64,000 bases of DNA, from the NCBI GenBank assembly GCA_001792895.1, contig MARA01000002.1, positions 1,240,001-1,304,000 of the forward strand, written 5' to 3'. The position numbers and the translations under genes were made by a program. Shown piece after piece: positions 1 through 10,941 of the stretch. Under the pieces are notes generated by a model. That model was not told where the DNA came from. It saw only the letters and a list, made by a program, of their open reading frames with translations, and ran no database searches. Source of the stretch: Lentinus brumalis (Eukaryota > Basidiomycota > Agaricomycetes > Polyporales > Polyporaceae). Numbering within the stretch: position 1 is the first letter of the stretch; the number at the start of each line of letters is the position of its first letter.

Positions 1-183
1 TTGAGGGTTCTCCGTGTTGCATAAAATTGAACTGCCACGGATTGTTTGGGAGGGCGGAGCCTTGACGTCCCTTTGACTCTGTCCGTCACGATTCCACACG
101 TAACGCGAGCGTCCAAGTCTGAGCCTGCCGACGCTCATCTCGCCTCCGCCCATCACCTCGCATACAGCGCAACCCAGAAACTC

Positions 184-966
184 ATGCACTCGAACAAGAG
201 GCGACGACACAGTCCGGGATTTGAAGAACCCAGCTCAGGTTTGGCGTCACGCGTCCCTGTCAGTACAGCCGCTCGGACTCACTCTCACTCTCAACAAGAC
301 CGCTACCACCAACACTCACCAACCTCGTCACGCAACGGCCGCGACATGCGACGAGAGGACGCAAGCACACGAAGCCGTAGCGACGTCGACGACCGCTGGC
401 GAATAGCAGACAGCGGGGACCGCTACAGCTACGACCGAAGAGACGACTCACGCCGGGGAGGTGACCCGCACGACACGCGGGACGGAGATGGACGGGCGGG
501 GCGTGGTCACAACGACGTACGGCGGTTTTCTTCTGCTCGTGAGTGGCCTGAGGGCCGTGACCATGCGTATTCAGCTTCCTCTCTGCAGGACAACGTGGGG
601 TGGACACCAACAAGCCGTCATGATGACCGTCCTGGCGGCTATGGGCGGTCGCCGCAAGACAGTCGCTCTCGCTACGACGACGACAGGTGGGATGATAGAC
701 GCGGTGATCGACGGGATGGTGGTTCATGGCAGAAGGAGAGGGATAAAGGTTGGGAGTCGAGGCGACAGTCGGTTGCGGGTTGGGAGGAGCGTGGTTTGTC
801 TTCCAACCGTCCCGAGTCCTCCCATCGAGAGGATCGCCAATGGGAGCCTGCTCCATCGTGGCAGCCTGGCCGCGACGGGGGCCCGAACTCAGCTTCCCAC
901 CAGAAGAGTCAGGGCTCGGGCAAGTCAAAGTCGAAGAACAAGTCGGGTAAGAAAAGGGAGAAGCAA

Positions 967-997
<31 letters not shown>

Positions 998-3301
998 AAC
1001 AGCAAAAACGCAGCTGGCGCGACGATGATAGTCAGCTGAACAAGTGCGTTCATCTTTGCTCCATATATTTTCCTGCGTTGTTGAGTAATGCTTAGCTGGA
1101 CTCGCCGCGAGCCTAGCTCCTCGAAGAAGCATGCTCCATCGTCGACGACGGGCAAACGCCGACACCCTCGTTCAACATCCCGCGGCCGTTCTCGTTCCCC
1201 GGCTGAGTCACACTACTCTCGTCGTTACTCCCGCAGCCGGTCCCGCTCATTCGATACGCCCAAACGTCGTCGTCGAAACGACAGTCCAATACGTGGCGGC
1301 AGGAGTCCTGCATACTCTGACAGGCAGCGTGGTCATGATTCCCGTCGTGACAGGCGCCACTCACGTTCTCCATCCCCTCGGAGCATCGACAGTCGCGGAC
1401 GCGGTAGGCGCAGGAACGGCTCAACTTCCAGCTACAGTCGCAGTCGGAGCCGGAGTCCTACCCACAGCCCAAAGGAGCGGCCTAAAGCTGTTCATCGGCT
1501 ACCACCGGCGACGTCCATCAAGGACATTCCCATATCCTTGCCCAAGTTTCGAAACGGTCAGAACCGGAAGGGAAAGAACAAAAATGGGAATGGGAATGGG
1601 AATGGGAAGCTATCCGATGTGTGTATCACCTTCCACCATAACAATGTACGTGACATTGAGACACTTTCAGATCTTCCCTTCAGCGTCTCTACCTGAGCGT
1701 CCGGTCACATCTATGCCGCCTCCAAGGAATAATCGTTCGCCTCCACATCGATCGTCCCCTCCACCGACACACCGATCTCCTGAACACCAGCGTAAGACTG
1801 CCAATGTGGGGTCATCGGGCAAGAAGCCTGGTTTCAAGCCGATCGGGTCGGCCAGCACGAGCTCCCTCAAGCGATTCTTCCCTGGTGATGATGACGATGA
1901 AAGCCCTCCCCATACGTCGAAGCGTAGTGGCCCTCCTAGCTCTCGTGCGGACTCGCCTGAGCTGCAGACGACTCGATTGAACGGCGACACACCGCCGCGC
2001 AGTCGACAGTCCTCTATTGATAGGGAGGAATCCCACCGACGCACTCCCCGAAACCACCGGTCGCAACAGTCTAGACAACCCCCTAAACCAGACCCTCCTA
2101 AGGAAAAACTATATGTGGTGCTCGGGCACGTCGGTACAGGAACATTCGGTAAGGTCTACAAGGCCAGCCATACGGCCACCGGCAGGATGGTCGCGCTCAA
2201 GCAGATCAAGATGGAAGGCGAGAAGGAAGGCTTCCCCGTCACAGCTATGCGAGAGGTCAAGCTGTTGCAGTCGCTTCGACACGAGAACGTGTTGCGCCTG
2301 TACGAGATGATGGTATCACATGGTGAGTCCCATCCCTCCCTTGACCATACCAGTATACATTCTAAACTGTTCATAAGGCACGGTCTACATGGTGTTCGAG
2401 TACATGGATCATGACCTCAGCGGCATACTGCAACAAACGGAGTTCGTGTTCACTGATGCACATCTCAAGTCCTTCTGCCGGCAGATGCTAGCTGGCCTCG
2501 CTTACCTCCACCACAAAGGTGTCATTCATCGTGACATCAAAGGTTCGAACATCCTGGTAAACAGTCGTGGTGAGCTCAAGCTTGCAGACTTCGGTCTGGC
2601 GCGAGTATACCAAAAGCGCCGGAAGAGTGATTATACGAACCGTGTAATCACTCAATGGTACAGACCGCCGGAGCTGCTGCTCGGAGCGACTGTGTACGGC
2701 CCCGAAGTCGATATGTGGAGTGCAGGGTACGTCCATTTTTCTCATCATGTCGCTCGCATAAGCTAAACTCATGTTCTGCGCCATCCAGTTGCATCATGCT
2801 CGAGCTGTTCACGAAGAAACCGGTGTTCCAGGGTGCGGACGAGCTGCAGCAGATATATGTCGTCTACAAGATCATGGGCACGCCCACGGCCGATTCTTGG
2901 CCTGGCATCACCAGTCTCCCATGGTACGAGATATTCAAGCCGAACGAGTTCATTCCCAACCGCTTCCGAGACCTCTTCAAGAAGTGAGCCACCTAGCACC
3001 TCCGTCTCCCGGAATGTGGGCTGATTCACAACTTAGGTGGCTCTCCCCCGCGGGCCTCGATCTCGCTGAGCAACTTCTCGCTTGGGATCCCGAGCGTCGC
3101 ATCACGGCCGTGCAGGCTCTCGAAGCGCCGTACTTCAACCAGGAGCAGCCTCCTGCTGCCACACCAGTAGGGTACGTGTCTTGAAGCTATTAAACCATTG
3201 TGCGTCCCTGACATCATAGCAGATTGTCGGCCCTGAAGGGTGAGTGGCACGAGATGGAGAGCAAGCGGGAGCGGGATAAGAAGAGGAGGAACGAGGAGTA
3301 A
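184..3301 (+). CDS. ctk1: CTK1/CDK12-type CTD kinase, catalytic subunit
   Basis: Cyclin-dependent Ser/Thr kinase expected to phosphorylate the RNA polymerase II C-terminal domain with a cyclin partner in the nucleus. Seven exons: 184-1043, 1096-1618, 1671-2322, 2378-2726, 2789-2983, 3037-3171, 3223-3301; they sum in frame to 930 residues. About 600 N-terminal residues are disordered and rich in Arg, Ser and Asp, with a polyglutamine run and RS-type tracts as in CDK12/CDK13. The kinase domain begins near residue 607: glycine loop GTGTFGKV, PSTAIRE-like PVTAMRE, catalytic HRDIKGSN, DFG in LADFGLAR, and WYRPPE in the activation segment. The start is the first ATG (MHSNKRRRH) of the open frame. 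PVTAMRE and the RS-rich N-terminus favour CTK1/CDK12 over CDK9/BUR1, though a BUR1-type call cannot be fully excluded. Confidence 0.9.
964..1005 (+). repeat. CAG/CAA polyglutamine microsatellite in ctk1
   Basis: An uninterrupted run of about 14 CAG and CAA codons encodes polyglutamine near the end of exon 1 of the CTD kinase gene, between a Lys/Ser-rich stretch and the first intron. On the opposite strand it reads as polyleucine and creates a spurious ORF. Confidence 0.9.
1583..1606 (+). repeat. AATGGG hexamer, four tandem copies
   Basis: Four perfect tandem copies of AATGGG encode an alternating Asn-Gly run in the disordered N-terminal half of the CTD kinase, just before the second intron at 1619. 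Confidence 0.85.
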
Positions 3302-3455
3302 TGCTTTCGATGTCTTTATGGGGTGCTTCGACTCACGTTATGTATTCCATCATCCTTCATCCTGTACACTCGCCACACAGACTCTGGGTCTATCGGCATC
3401 TGCTATCAAGTACATATGATACATCGTAATGCATATCCACGGTTGTACAACGGGG

Positions 3456-5016
3456 TCAAGCCTGTATGGTTCCGAACGAAACCAATCCCTTCTCTGTCAG
3501 ATGCTGAACGATCGTCTCGACCTTATGTGCCAGGTCAGTAGAAGCTGGAAGCAGAATGCATGGATACTTACATTCGCCGCAGTGATGCGAATCTGCATGT
3601 CCCACCGCTTCGTGAATGGTGCCCCGGTGTCTTCTTCGACCTGCTCGACGTCGCCGAGACCACCTGCCTTGCCCTGAGCATCGTCCTCCTCGCCCATGAC
3701 CTCAAACGAGATGAGCTTCTCGACCTGATCAATCGTACCCTTCAGTCGTCCCTGCTCGATCATCTTTCGCGCCATGTTCTCAGCAGCGCCTGGTGTGACA
3801 TCAAGAAGCGCACCGAGCCCGCGGAAGGTGATGTTGTTGTACACCTTCGAGCTCGCGAGGAGATTGTGCTCCATGACGGCCCGGTCGAGGACAGTCGACG
3901 GGCCCTTGCGCGTACTCACTGTCGGGTCGTGTACTTCGTCGTCGTCGGCGACAACGGACGCAGCAAGACGGTCGTTGTTCGAGATCTCGATCCGCGCGAG
4001 CTGGTGCGGCTTGAGCGTGCCCTCGAATTCCTTTATCTCATTTGACCGCAGGATGCGGTCTCGGAACATCTTCTCCATGATTTTGAACGAGGGCAGCTCT
4101 TGTGTGCGCTCGTCTCGACACAACGAGGCAAGGACGCGTGACCGGTTGGGGCCGGCAGGCGCAAGGACGGCACATGTCATGGCTGCAGAGCTACGGATGG
4201 ACGTGAGTGTATGTGCGGCGATGATTCTCGGCATACTCACAGCATATGGCTCCGCTCGTCCTCGTCGATCTCAGGCACCCAGCTCAGCTCATGATACCGA
4301 CTCGCAGCTTCGAGGAATTTGCGGCTGTAATCGCTGATGCGCGCCTGGCATAGCTTGAAGGAAAGGAGGGTCTCCTTGTCGGTGGTCGTATGTGCGAGGA
4401 GCGCGGCACGGTTGTAGAACCGCTCTGCCTGCACGGAATCCTCGTCTTCGAGCAGCAGGCGAACGATGCGGATGTACACCTGCAGCTTCTCCTGGTCCGG
4501 GAGTGCCCTGAGGGTGGACTTCAAATCGCGCCACAGCACGAAGAACGCACGCCGTACCTCTGACCGGAGTCGAGTGAGATCCCCATGAGCACGCGTGCAG
4601 CCTCGCTCCATTCCTCTGCCTCCTCCAGGATGTTCGCCAGTTGGAACCTCAATGTGTTGATCTGAAGGCATGTTCATGGGCGCCACAGCGTCCTAGGATG
4701 GCCGCGGACTCACCTGTTCCTCGTAGCTCACAACACGCGGCTGGATGATGTCGAGGGTATCCTGCACAATCGCCTTCTTCAGCTCTGTGTTCTTGACCTT
4801 TCCCTCCGAGAGCGCCTTGACCAGCTCGGAGAGGATGAGCCTGCTGATCACAAGCCCGACACTCTCCTGATTGACCACATTGTCCACGAGCGTGTGGATG
4901 TCCGCGGGCAGGTCCGTCTGGTCTTCGCGGGAGATGAGCTCGTTGAAGAGGGCCTGGTATGCGGCGACTTTGTCTTTCTGGTTGAGAGTTGCGAACTGAG
5001 CAAGTTTGCCCTCCAT
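3456..5016 (-). CDS. csn4: COP9 signalosome complex subunit 4
   Basis: PCI-domain subunit of the COP9 signalosome, which removes Nedd8 from cullin-RING ligases. Five exons: 4714-5016, 4558-4661, 4241-4507, 3572-4190, 3456-3521; they total 452 residues in frame. Colinear with CSN4: an N-terminal helical region ending VVSYEEQ, then TPR-like helices (LLLEDEDSVQAERFYNRAAL), then ISDYSRKFLEAASRYHEL. The PCI/winged-helix part follows, with VLDRAVMEHNLLASSKVYNN and a partner-interface helix. The last small exon (VETIVQHLTEKG) fits the C-terminal helix that bundles with other subunits. Start chosen at MEGKLAQF because upstream codons look non-coding. It ends tail-to-tail with ctk1. Confidence 0.93.
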
Positions 5017-5581
5017 TGCGCAGGGGAAGGGGACAGGGACCGGTGGCTGAGCGTGATGCGCGACGCGTCCTCGATAGCTGCTGTCCAGATCGGGCAGGAT
5101 CTCGACAGTGCCGGAGTGCCGGTGCGGTGTCGGAAGCGCCCATGATACCATGGTCACAACTCCGAGTAGTCCGAAAGTCAAGCTCCATTCACGCTCTAAG
5201 TCGCTCTTCGCTCGCTCGCTGTCCTCCTGCTCCTGCTCCTGCTCCCAAGGACTCCCGGCTGTACACGAGAAAGCAGGCTCTCTCTGTCGACGCCGACGCC
5301 GGGATTGCCACGGTCGCCCTGGAGATTCCCAACGTCCAGTTGGCTGTCTGATGCTGTGATCCAATCACACTCTGTTCCTCCTCGTCTTATACATCGCACA
5401 CAGCCCAGTCTGGCATTCCTTTCGCGTTCTCCTTCCAGACCTCTTCTATATTTCCTCCAGCTCTCTCAGCTGTAGCGGCTCTCCAGCCGTCTGTAATATT
5501 CTTCACCGTGCTGCGAGACAGCGGTCCCCGACCTCCTCCCTTCTCTAGTCCACTCGTATCCTTGCGCCGTCTGTCGCCCTA
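5017..5581. other. Intergenic, shared divergent promoter region
   Basis: 565 bases between the start codons of csn4 (-) and the YP-repeat gene (+). It contains a short TGCTCC-type triplet-like repeat near 5221-5250 and pyrimidine-rich sequence near 5400-5580 that probably forms the + strand 5' UTR. No convincing ORF. Confidence 0.6.
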
Positions 5582-8500
5582 ATGTCCCACCTCACAGCAC
5601 CCATGCCGCCCCAGGCGGGTCATCATCTCCCTCAGAAGCCTTATTTATTCGACCTCCCTCGCCCCGCCCACCCCCTCACCCCGCCGGACACAGACTACGA
5701 GACGCCGCACCAGACGCTCCCTGCGCAAAATATCTCTGGACTGGAGACGGAGCCCTTGCCTCCTCACATGCTCCCATCTATGCTCGATTCACCCTACGCT
5801 TCCCCATACGCGACCCTCCATAGGAAGCGGCCTTCCGTCACGTATGTCAACTCCAGCGTTCGTGAGGCTAGAGAGCGAGTTGTGCAGCGAGGTCTCAAGT
5901 GGCTGGTGGTCGTGATCCCGCCTGTCTCGTTCACGAGGGAACATGGTCATCTCGGCCATACACTCTCGTCCGGTCCCTCCCGTCGTTTGTCCAGCGGCAT
6001 TCTGTTGCCCCTCTACCCGACTGTGAGTGAGAGTCCTCTCTCAGTAAGCCTACCCTCACTGAAGCATGTGTGTAGCTGAACAGTCAGCTTGGCGCCATAG
6101 CCCGTGAGTTCCAGTTCCCCAGCATCCACGGTCTCTGCGTGTACTTGCAAACCACGCATGGAGGCGTTGCTCTGTCCCCACGAGTGTCAGACGATACCTG
6201 GCCCCTACTCTGGAGCCATCTCTTCGATGCCCGTTCGCCGTCCCTCCCTGCCGCTCAGCTGCCCATTAGTGGTCAGATAGAGTTCGACATCGACATGACG
6301 AAGGCCCGCTGGTACGACTCTTGGTTGGCATCCTCACGTCGCGAGTACGCCGACGTTCCGCAGTCTGTCGCTCCATCACGCCCGCAGTCAATTTCCCATT
6401 GGCGTGCGGACAGCCAGGGTTCCATCACCGAGCCTGTCGACGACCAAACCGACGTCGTTTCTCTGGCACCGCTGAACCCGACGAGAGCTACAGGCCGCAA
6501 CATCAAGAAGCTGTCTTTGTTGGATCGCCTCGACAGTGCATCTGTCCGGTCGGGATCCAAGCTCGTACCGCGCGACGAGTCGCCTCCGAGCCATACGGCA
6601 AGACCTGGCCTCGCCCTTCAGGCACTGTCTCCGATCGTGCAGGAAGATGAGCCGGCAACAGCGAAGAAAGACATCGATAACCGCGTCCGCTCGTGGCGCA
6701 TGAGTGCGACCGCGGCAGCGCGGAGCCCGATGGCGGCGACTGGACAGACCAGTCTTGACCCTGTGAACATGCCAAACACGATCGAGGACCTTCCCACCGC
6801 CAGCGCATCGGAGTTCGAGCTCAACTTGGATGATTACACCTGGTCGGTTTCTTCCGTCGGGCCACCGGACTACGACATGCAGTCCGTATACTCGTGGGAT
6901 CCTGTACCTTCCGTACACATGGATAGGCGGGGCGAGGGTTCAGTGTGCCTCACGGCCTCCGTTTGCACGTCTTTCGGACCGGACGATGACTACGAGCCGC
7001 TCTCGCCCATCTCGTATACGTCGCGTCTGCCGTCTCCCGACATCGCATGGCGGATGCTTGAGGACGTGCCGCCGACCCCAACCACTGCCACAAGTTGGGG
7101 TGCGCCCTCTGAGTTCGCTCACTCTCCCGTGGCGTTCTCGACAACGTACTCCATTGATATCGCCGGGAGGTTCTTGGAAAGCCGACCCGTCACTCCGACC
7201 ACCGCAACGTCATGGGGAGCTCCGTCCTCGTATCCCCCGTCACCGGTATGGCTCTCTCGTGCCCCTTCTCCTGATCTTGGTTGGCGCGCCGCGGACAGTG
7301 CGCCCAGCTCGCCAAAGTTTCGTCGTAGGACCGCTGAGGGTGGCCAGCCTTACAACATGGTGTACCCGTACTACAATCCAGCTCAGTCTCACAGCTTGGT
7401 CTTCCCCTACTACGATGCCGCCCGTGCCTCGTCGTGGCAACATGTTTGGCCATACACCGAGCGCGACCGGCAGACGCAGCGCATGAGCGACTTCGTCTTC
7501 CCGCCTCCGGCCGGGCGTAAGCAGCGGTCTGCGGCACGTGAAGCTCCCGGCGCGATACTCGGCTACCCAGTCTTGGACATCTACCCCGCCGTCTACCCTT
7601 CGTTTGACATTTACCCGGCTCTTCTGACATTGGATGATCGCAAACTCGGTGTTCCTGCGGTGAGCCGTGGTGCGGCATACCCAATCTTCGATCTTTGTGA
7701 GTTCCGTCCGCAGATTCGTGCATTGAGAGCGTCAACTAACATATGGTACCTACACAGACCCGGCCGTCTACCCCTCCCACAACATCTATCCTCCTACTCT
7801 GACCATCACGCAATCTGGATCCAGGGAGGTCCCGACCCGTCTCTCGCCTTCCTACCCTAACCTAGAGCTTTGTAAGTGTTGCAAGCTACTTGGTCAGCTT
7901 GGAAAGCTCACAGGTTCACTGCAGATCCTGCTGTTTATCCGCACTTGACCATCTATCCTGCTGTGCACCAGGAGTCCCGCGATAATGTCACCACCAGGAC
8001 CTCTGTCCGCGGCGCTCTGGTATCTGCTGTCCCTGTACGAACGTCTCCTGGCTACCCTGTCTTCGACATCTGTAAGTACCGCCTATAGGCAGTGCGGGCG
8101 CTCGCTGACTGGCTCATATCTGTAGACCCTGCTGTACTTACTTCGTCTTCGGACAACGTCCATCACCCTGCGGTCAATGCAGTGTCTAAAGAAACGACCA
8201 CGGTTGAGGTTCGGCTGTCGAAATCCTACCCTACCTTCGACATTTGTGAGTATGCGGTAACGTTTTGCATAATTGCGTACTCATGTCTGCATCAGACCCA
8301 TTGGTGTATCCCTATTGCTTGGAAAGGATCTATCCCTCAGTCATTCCGGAGGAAGTGTCCTTGAAGCGGTCTTCAATCGTACGCGTCCAGTATCCGATCT
8401 TCGAGATCTGTAAGTAGGCACAGCTCTATGAATTCATTCCTCTGCTGACCTTTGTTTAGATCCCTCTCTGTCGGGCTCCAAGGCTGCCTTGATTGCCCAT

Positions 8501-10682
8501 GCTAGCCGTACAGTCGTGGTCACCTTGCCGAAAGCCTATCCCGTTCTCGAGATCTGTAGGTGACTCATGTCAACCATTCATGTGCAATATTCACCTCCTT
8601 GTATAGACCCAACTGCATATCCGTGGAACGTGTATGAGATCTACCCGGAGGTCCCTGTTCAGGGGACTCGCTCTGACGGCGGTGTCGTCGTGACTCTGCA
8701 GTCTTCCTACCCGGCTTTCAACATCTGTGAGTAACATGCCTTATCATACTCTTTCCTTTTCTTGAGAGCGGTCCATCAGACCCTGCGGTATACCCGTACA
8801 GTTTGAACATGATTTACCCTACCACCGCTGTGTCTGCTGCGCCGGCGAGCCTTCCGACGGCCGACAAGCCCAGTGTCATCGCGGACAAGGTTGCTAATGG
8901 CCACGTCCGCAAGCCTTCCTGGAAGCGCGGCCTGCCTCCTGTCCCGCCATTACCCAAGAATGCGCACACCTTGAGGCCAATGTCTGCCATCTCCGGACGC
9001 CCCCTTTCATCTGCACGTATAGGACGGGGTATCCCTGTGGAGCTTCCTTCGTTATATCCCAACCTTTGCCCTTGTATGTTTTATCTTCGCAAGCGTGGAC
9101 AGATGCTGACGAGTCGCGCAGACCCGCCCGTCTATCCGCACCTCGTCATCTACCCTGCGGTAGCGTCGAAGGACACGAGCATTAAAGTGGATCTGGCCGG
9201 CAAGGTGCTCGCGGTCTCGCAATACCCTCACTTGGTCATCTGTATGCATGCTGTCTTCGCCTCCGCAATGGACTCAAATCACTGATATGACCTGAACCAG
9301 ATCCGGCGATCTACCCGTTCATTGAAGTTTATCCGGGTTCTTGGGGATTTGCAGCAAGGTCCACAGGATCTCCTGCAATGAGGAGTCGTGCAGCTAGGAA
9401 GACTAGGTTCACTCACGTGGAACTCGTGGCGCAAGTGTTCGCTGGAGGTCGCACTCGCGTAAGCGCACCCGTACACGAGCGTAGGAAGCCGAAGTATAGC
9501 CATATGGAGCTGTGTGCCCAGGTTCTTGCTGAAACGCGAGCAGCGGCAGCTGTTCCTTCCCCCGCTCCTTCGCATGTGCGGACAAGTATGCCACCTCCGC
9601 CCGCACCTGCGCCAGTACGTCCGCCACCACCGGTACCGACATTTGCACCTGTTCGTACTCCCTCCCCGGCTCGTGCACCATCGCCTCCACGTGCTCGCGC
9701 CAGCTCGCGATCAGGTCCGCCTGTACCTGCTCCTACGGCTGCGCTCCCTCGACCACCTCGTCGCCCGGCCCAGATGAATCTTCGCGAGGAGGACGACGAC
9801 CAAGATGAGCATATGGCAGTCCCCACCATCGTCGCAATCAAGCCAAGTCCTACCGGCTCAGATGCTGACCCGGCTTCTCCCCTCCTCTTCGAGATGGTAA
9901 CCTCTCCCTCACCCGCACCCGCACCGCCGACGTCAGCACCCGGGTTGGTCCGTTCGCGTTCGCGTTCGGGAACTGTCAGCGCCCGACCTATGTCTGTTGC
10001 GCCTTCGACACCGCCTCGACCTGTCGGCGCGCGCTCCATCTCGACTGTCCAGCCGCTGAACGGAGACGTGCCGCCAGTCCCTACTCAACGGTCCCTCAAC
10101 CGCATGTCCGGTCTTCCATCGCACCCGGCTGTCAATCGACGCATCTCATCAGCAGGACCTCGCCCGATGTCAACGTTCGGTCCGCTGCCTTCGACGCCTG
10201 ACTCGGCGCCTCATCGAAGGCAGACAAGCTTGATGAGCCCGCTGGCGGAAGAGGGTCGAACCTCTGCCAACGGTCGCTCTCCTCAGCTGCCTTCGCCTCC
10301 TGAGGACTGGCAGAAAGGCTTCCGAACCCCGACGGATGCTTCATCGGCGTCGCCTTTGTCCGCCTTGAGGTCTGCCGAACTCAACAGGTCGAAGACGATG
10401 CCCCCCGCGCTGCACCCCGTGGTCCCAGGAGTAGCACACTGATTTCGGAGAGGGCAAGGGCGTTCGACAACCCCAATGGTGAGTTTGACAACATTGTTCC
10501 CCTTTCTGTGCGGCGCTGATACGGCACTTATAGTCATCCCAAATCGCGAAGGGCCATTGAAGCTGAGCATGCTTGACGAGTTCCCTGTCCCTCCAAACCC
10601 GTCTTTGCCGTCCGCGTCGCCCATTACTCCTACGCAGAGACCGGTGTCGAAGCTGGACCGGTCGAAGTATCCCTTCGCATGA
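5582..10682 (+). CDS. Basidiomycete protein with exon-encoded YPAVYP repeats
   Basis: Unrecognised large protein. Exon 1 (5582-6022) and exon 2 (6076-7696) encode a conserved-looking N-terminal globular region (RGLKWLVVVIPP, GHTLSSGPS, GQIEFDIDMTKARWYDSW) followed by disordered sequence. Then come small exons 7758-7871, 7925-8071, 8126-8245, 8296-8409, 8460-8555, 8607-8726, 8780-9073 and 9122-9241. Each is a multiple of three, each is flanked by phase-1 introns, and most begin within YPAVYP and end in YP-x-FDI. Exon 11 starts at 9301 and carries two related FTHVELVAQVFA / YSHMELCAQVLA segments, then Pro/Ser-rich sequence. One frame stops at 10442. A second frame (SERARAFDNPN) runs to a donor at 10479 and joins 10534-10682, ending SKYPFA, so the frame change near 10390-10440 is unresolved. 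No signal peptide or membrane segment seen; function unknown. Confidence 0.75.
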
Positions 10683-10941
10683 ACGATGATGTCTCGTTAG
10701 ACCTTCCGTAGTTGCTGGTGTACTTATGCCTATTAGTATTATCCTATTGTATGTTTCGTCGTATGCGCTGCGACAGTCCGTGCATGAGCTTTGAGCAGAA
10801 GGTGGCGTGGGATTTACAGCGGACACGCACACGTGGACTCAAGAGCGCGTCGCGACGCGTACCGATCAAGCGCGAACGCGACTCTGCCGAGTTCCCTCAT
10901 CAGCCACCACCGAGCCACCTCTTGTTGGCTTCACCTCACAC

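Noticed and set aside
260..1165. 301-residue minus-strand ORF opposite ctk1 exon 1
   Set aside because: Mirror of the Arg/Ser/Asp codons and polyglutamine repeat; it crosses the ctk1 intron and has no domain.
5221..5250. CTCCTG/CTGCTC triplet-like repeat as a coding amino-acid repeat
   Set aside because: It lies upstream of the csn4 start in the divergent intergenic region; the open frame there is not supported as coding.
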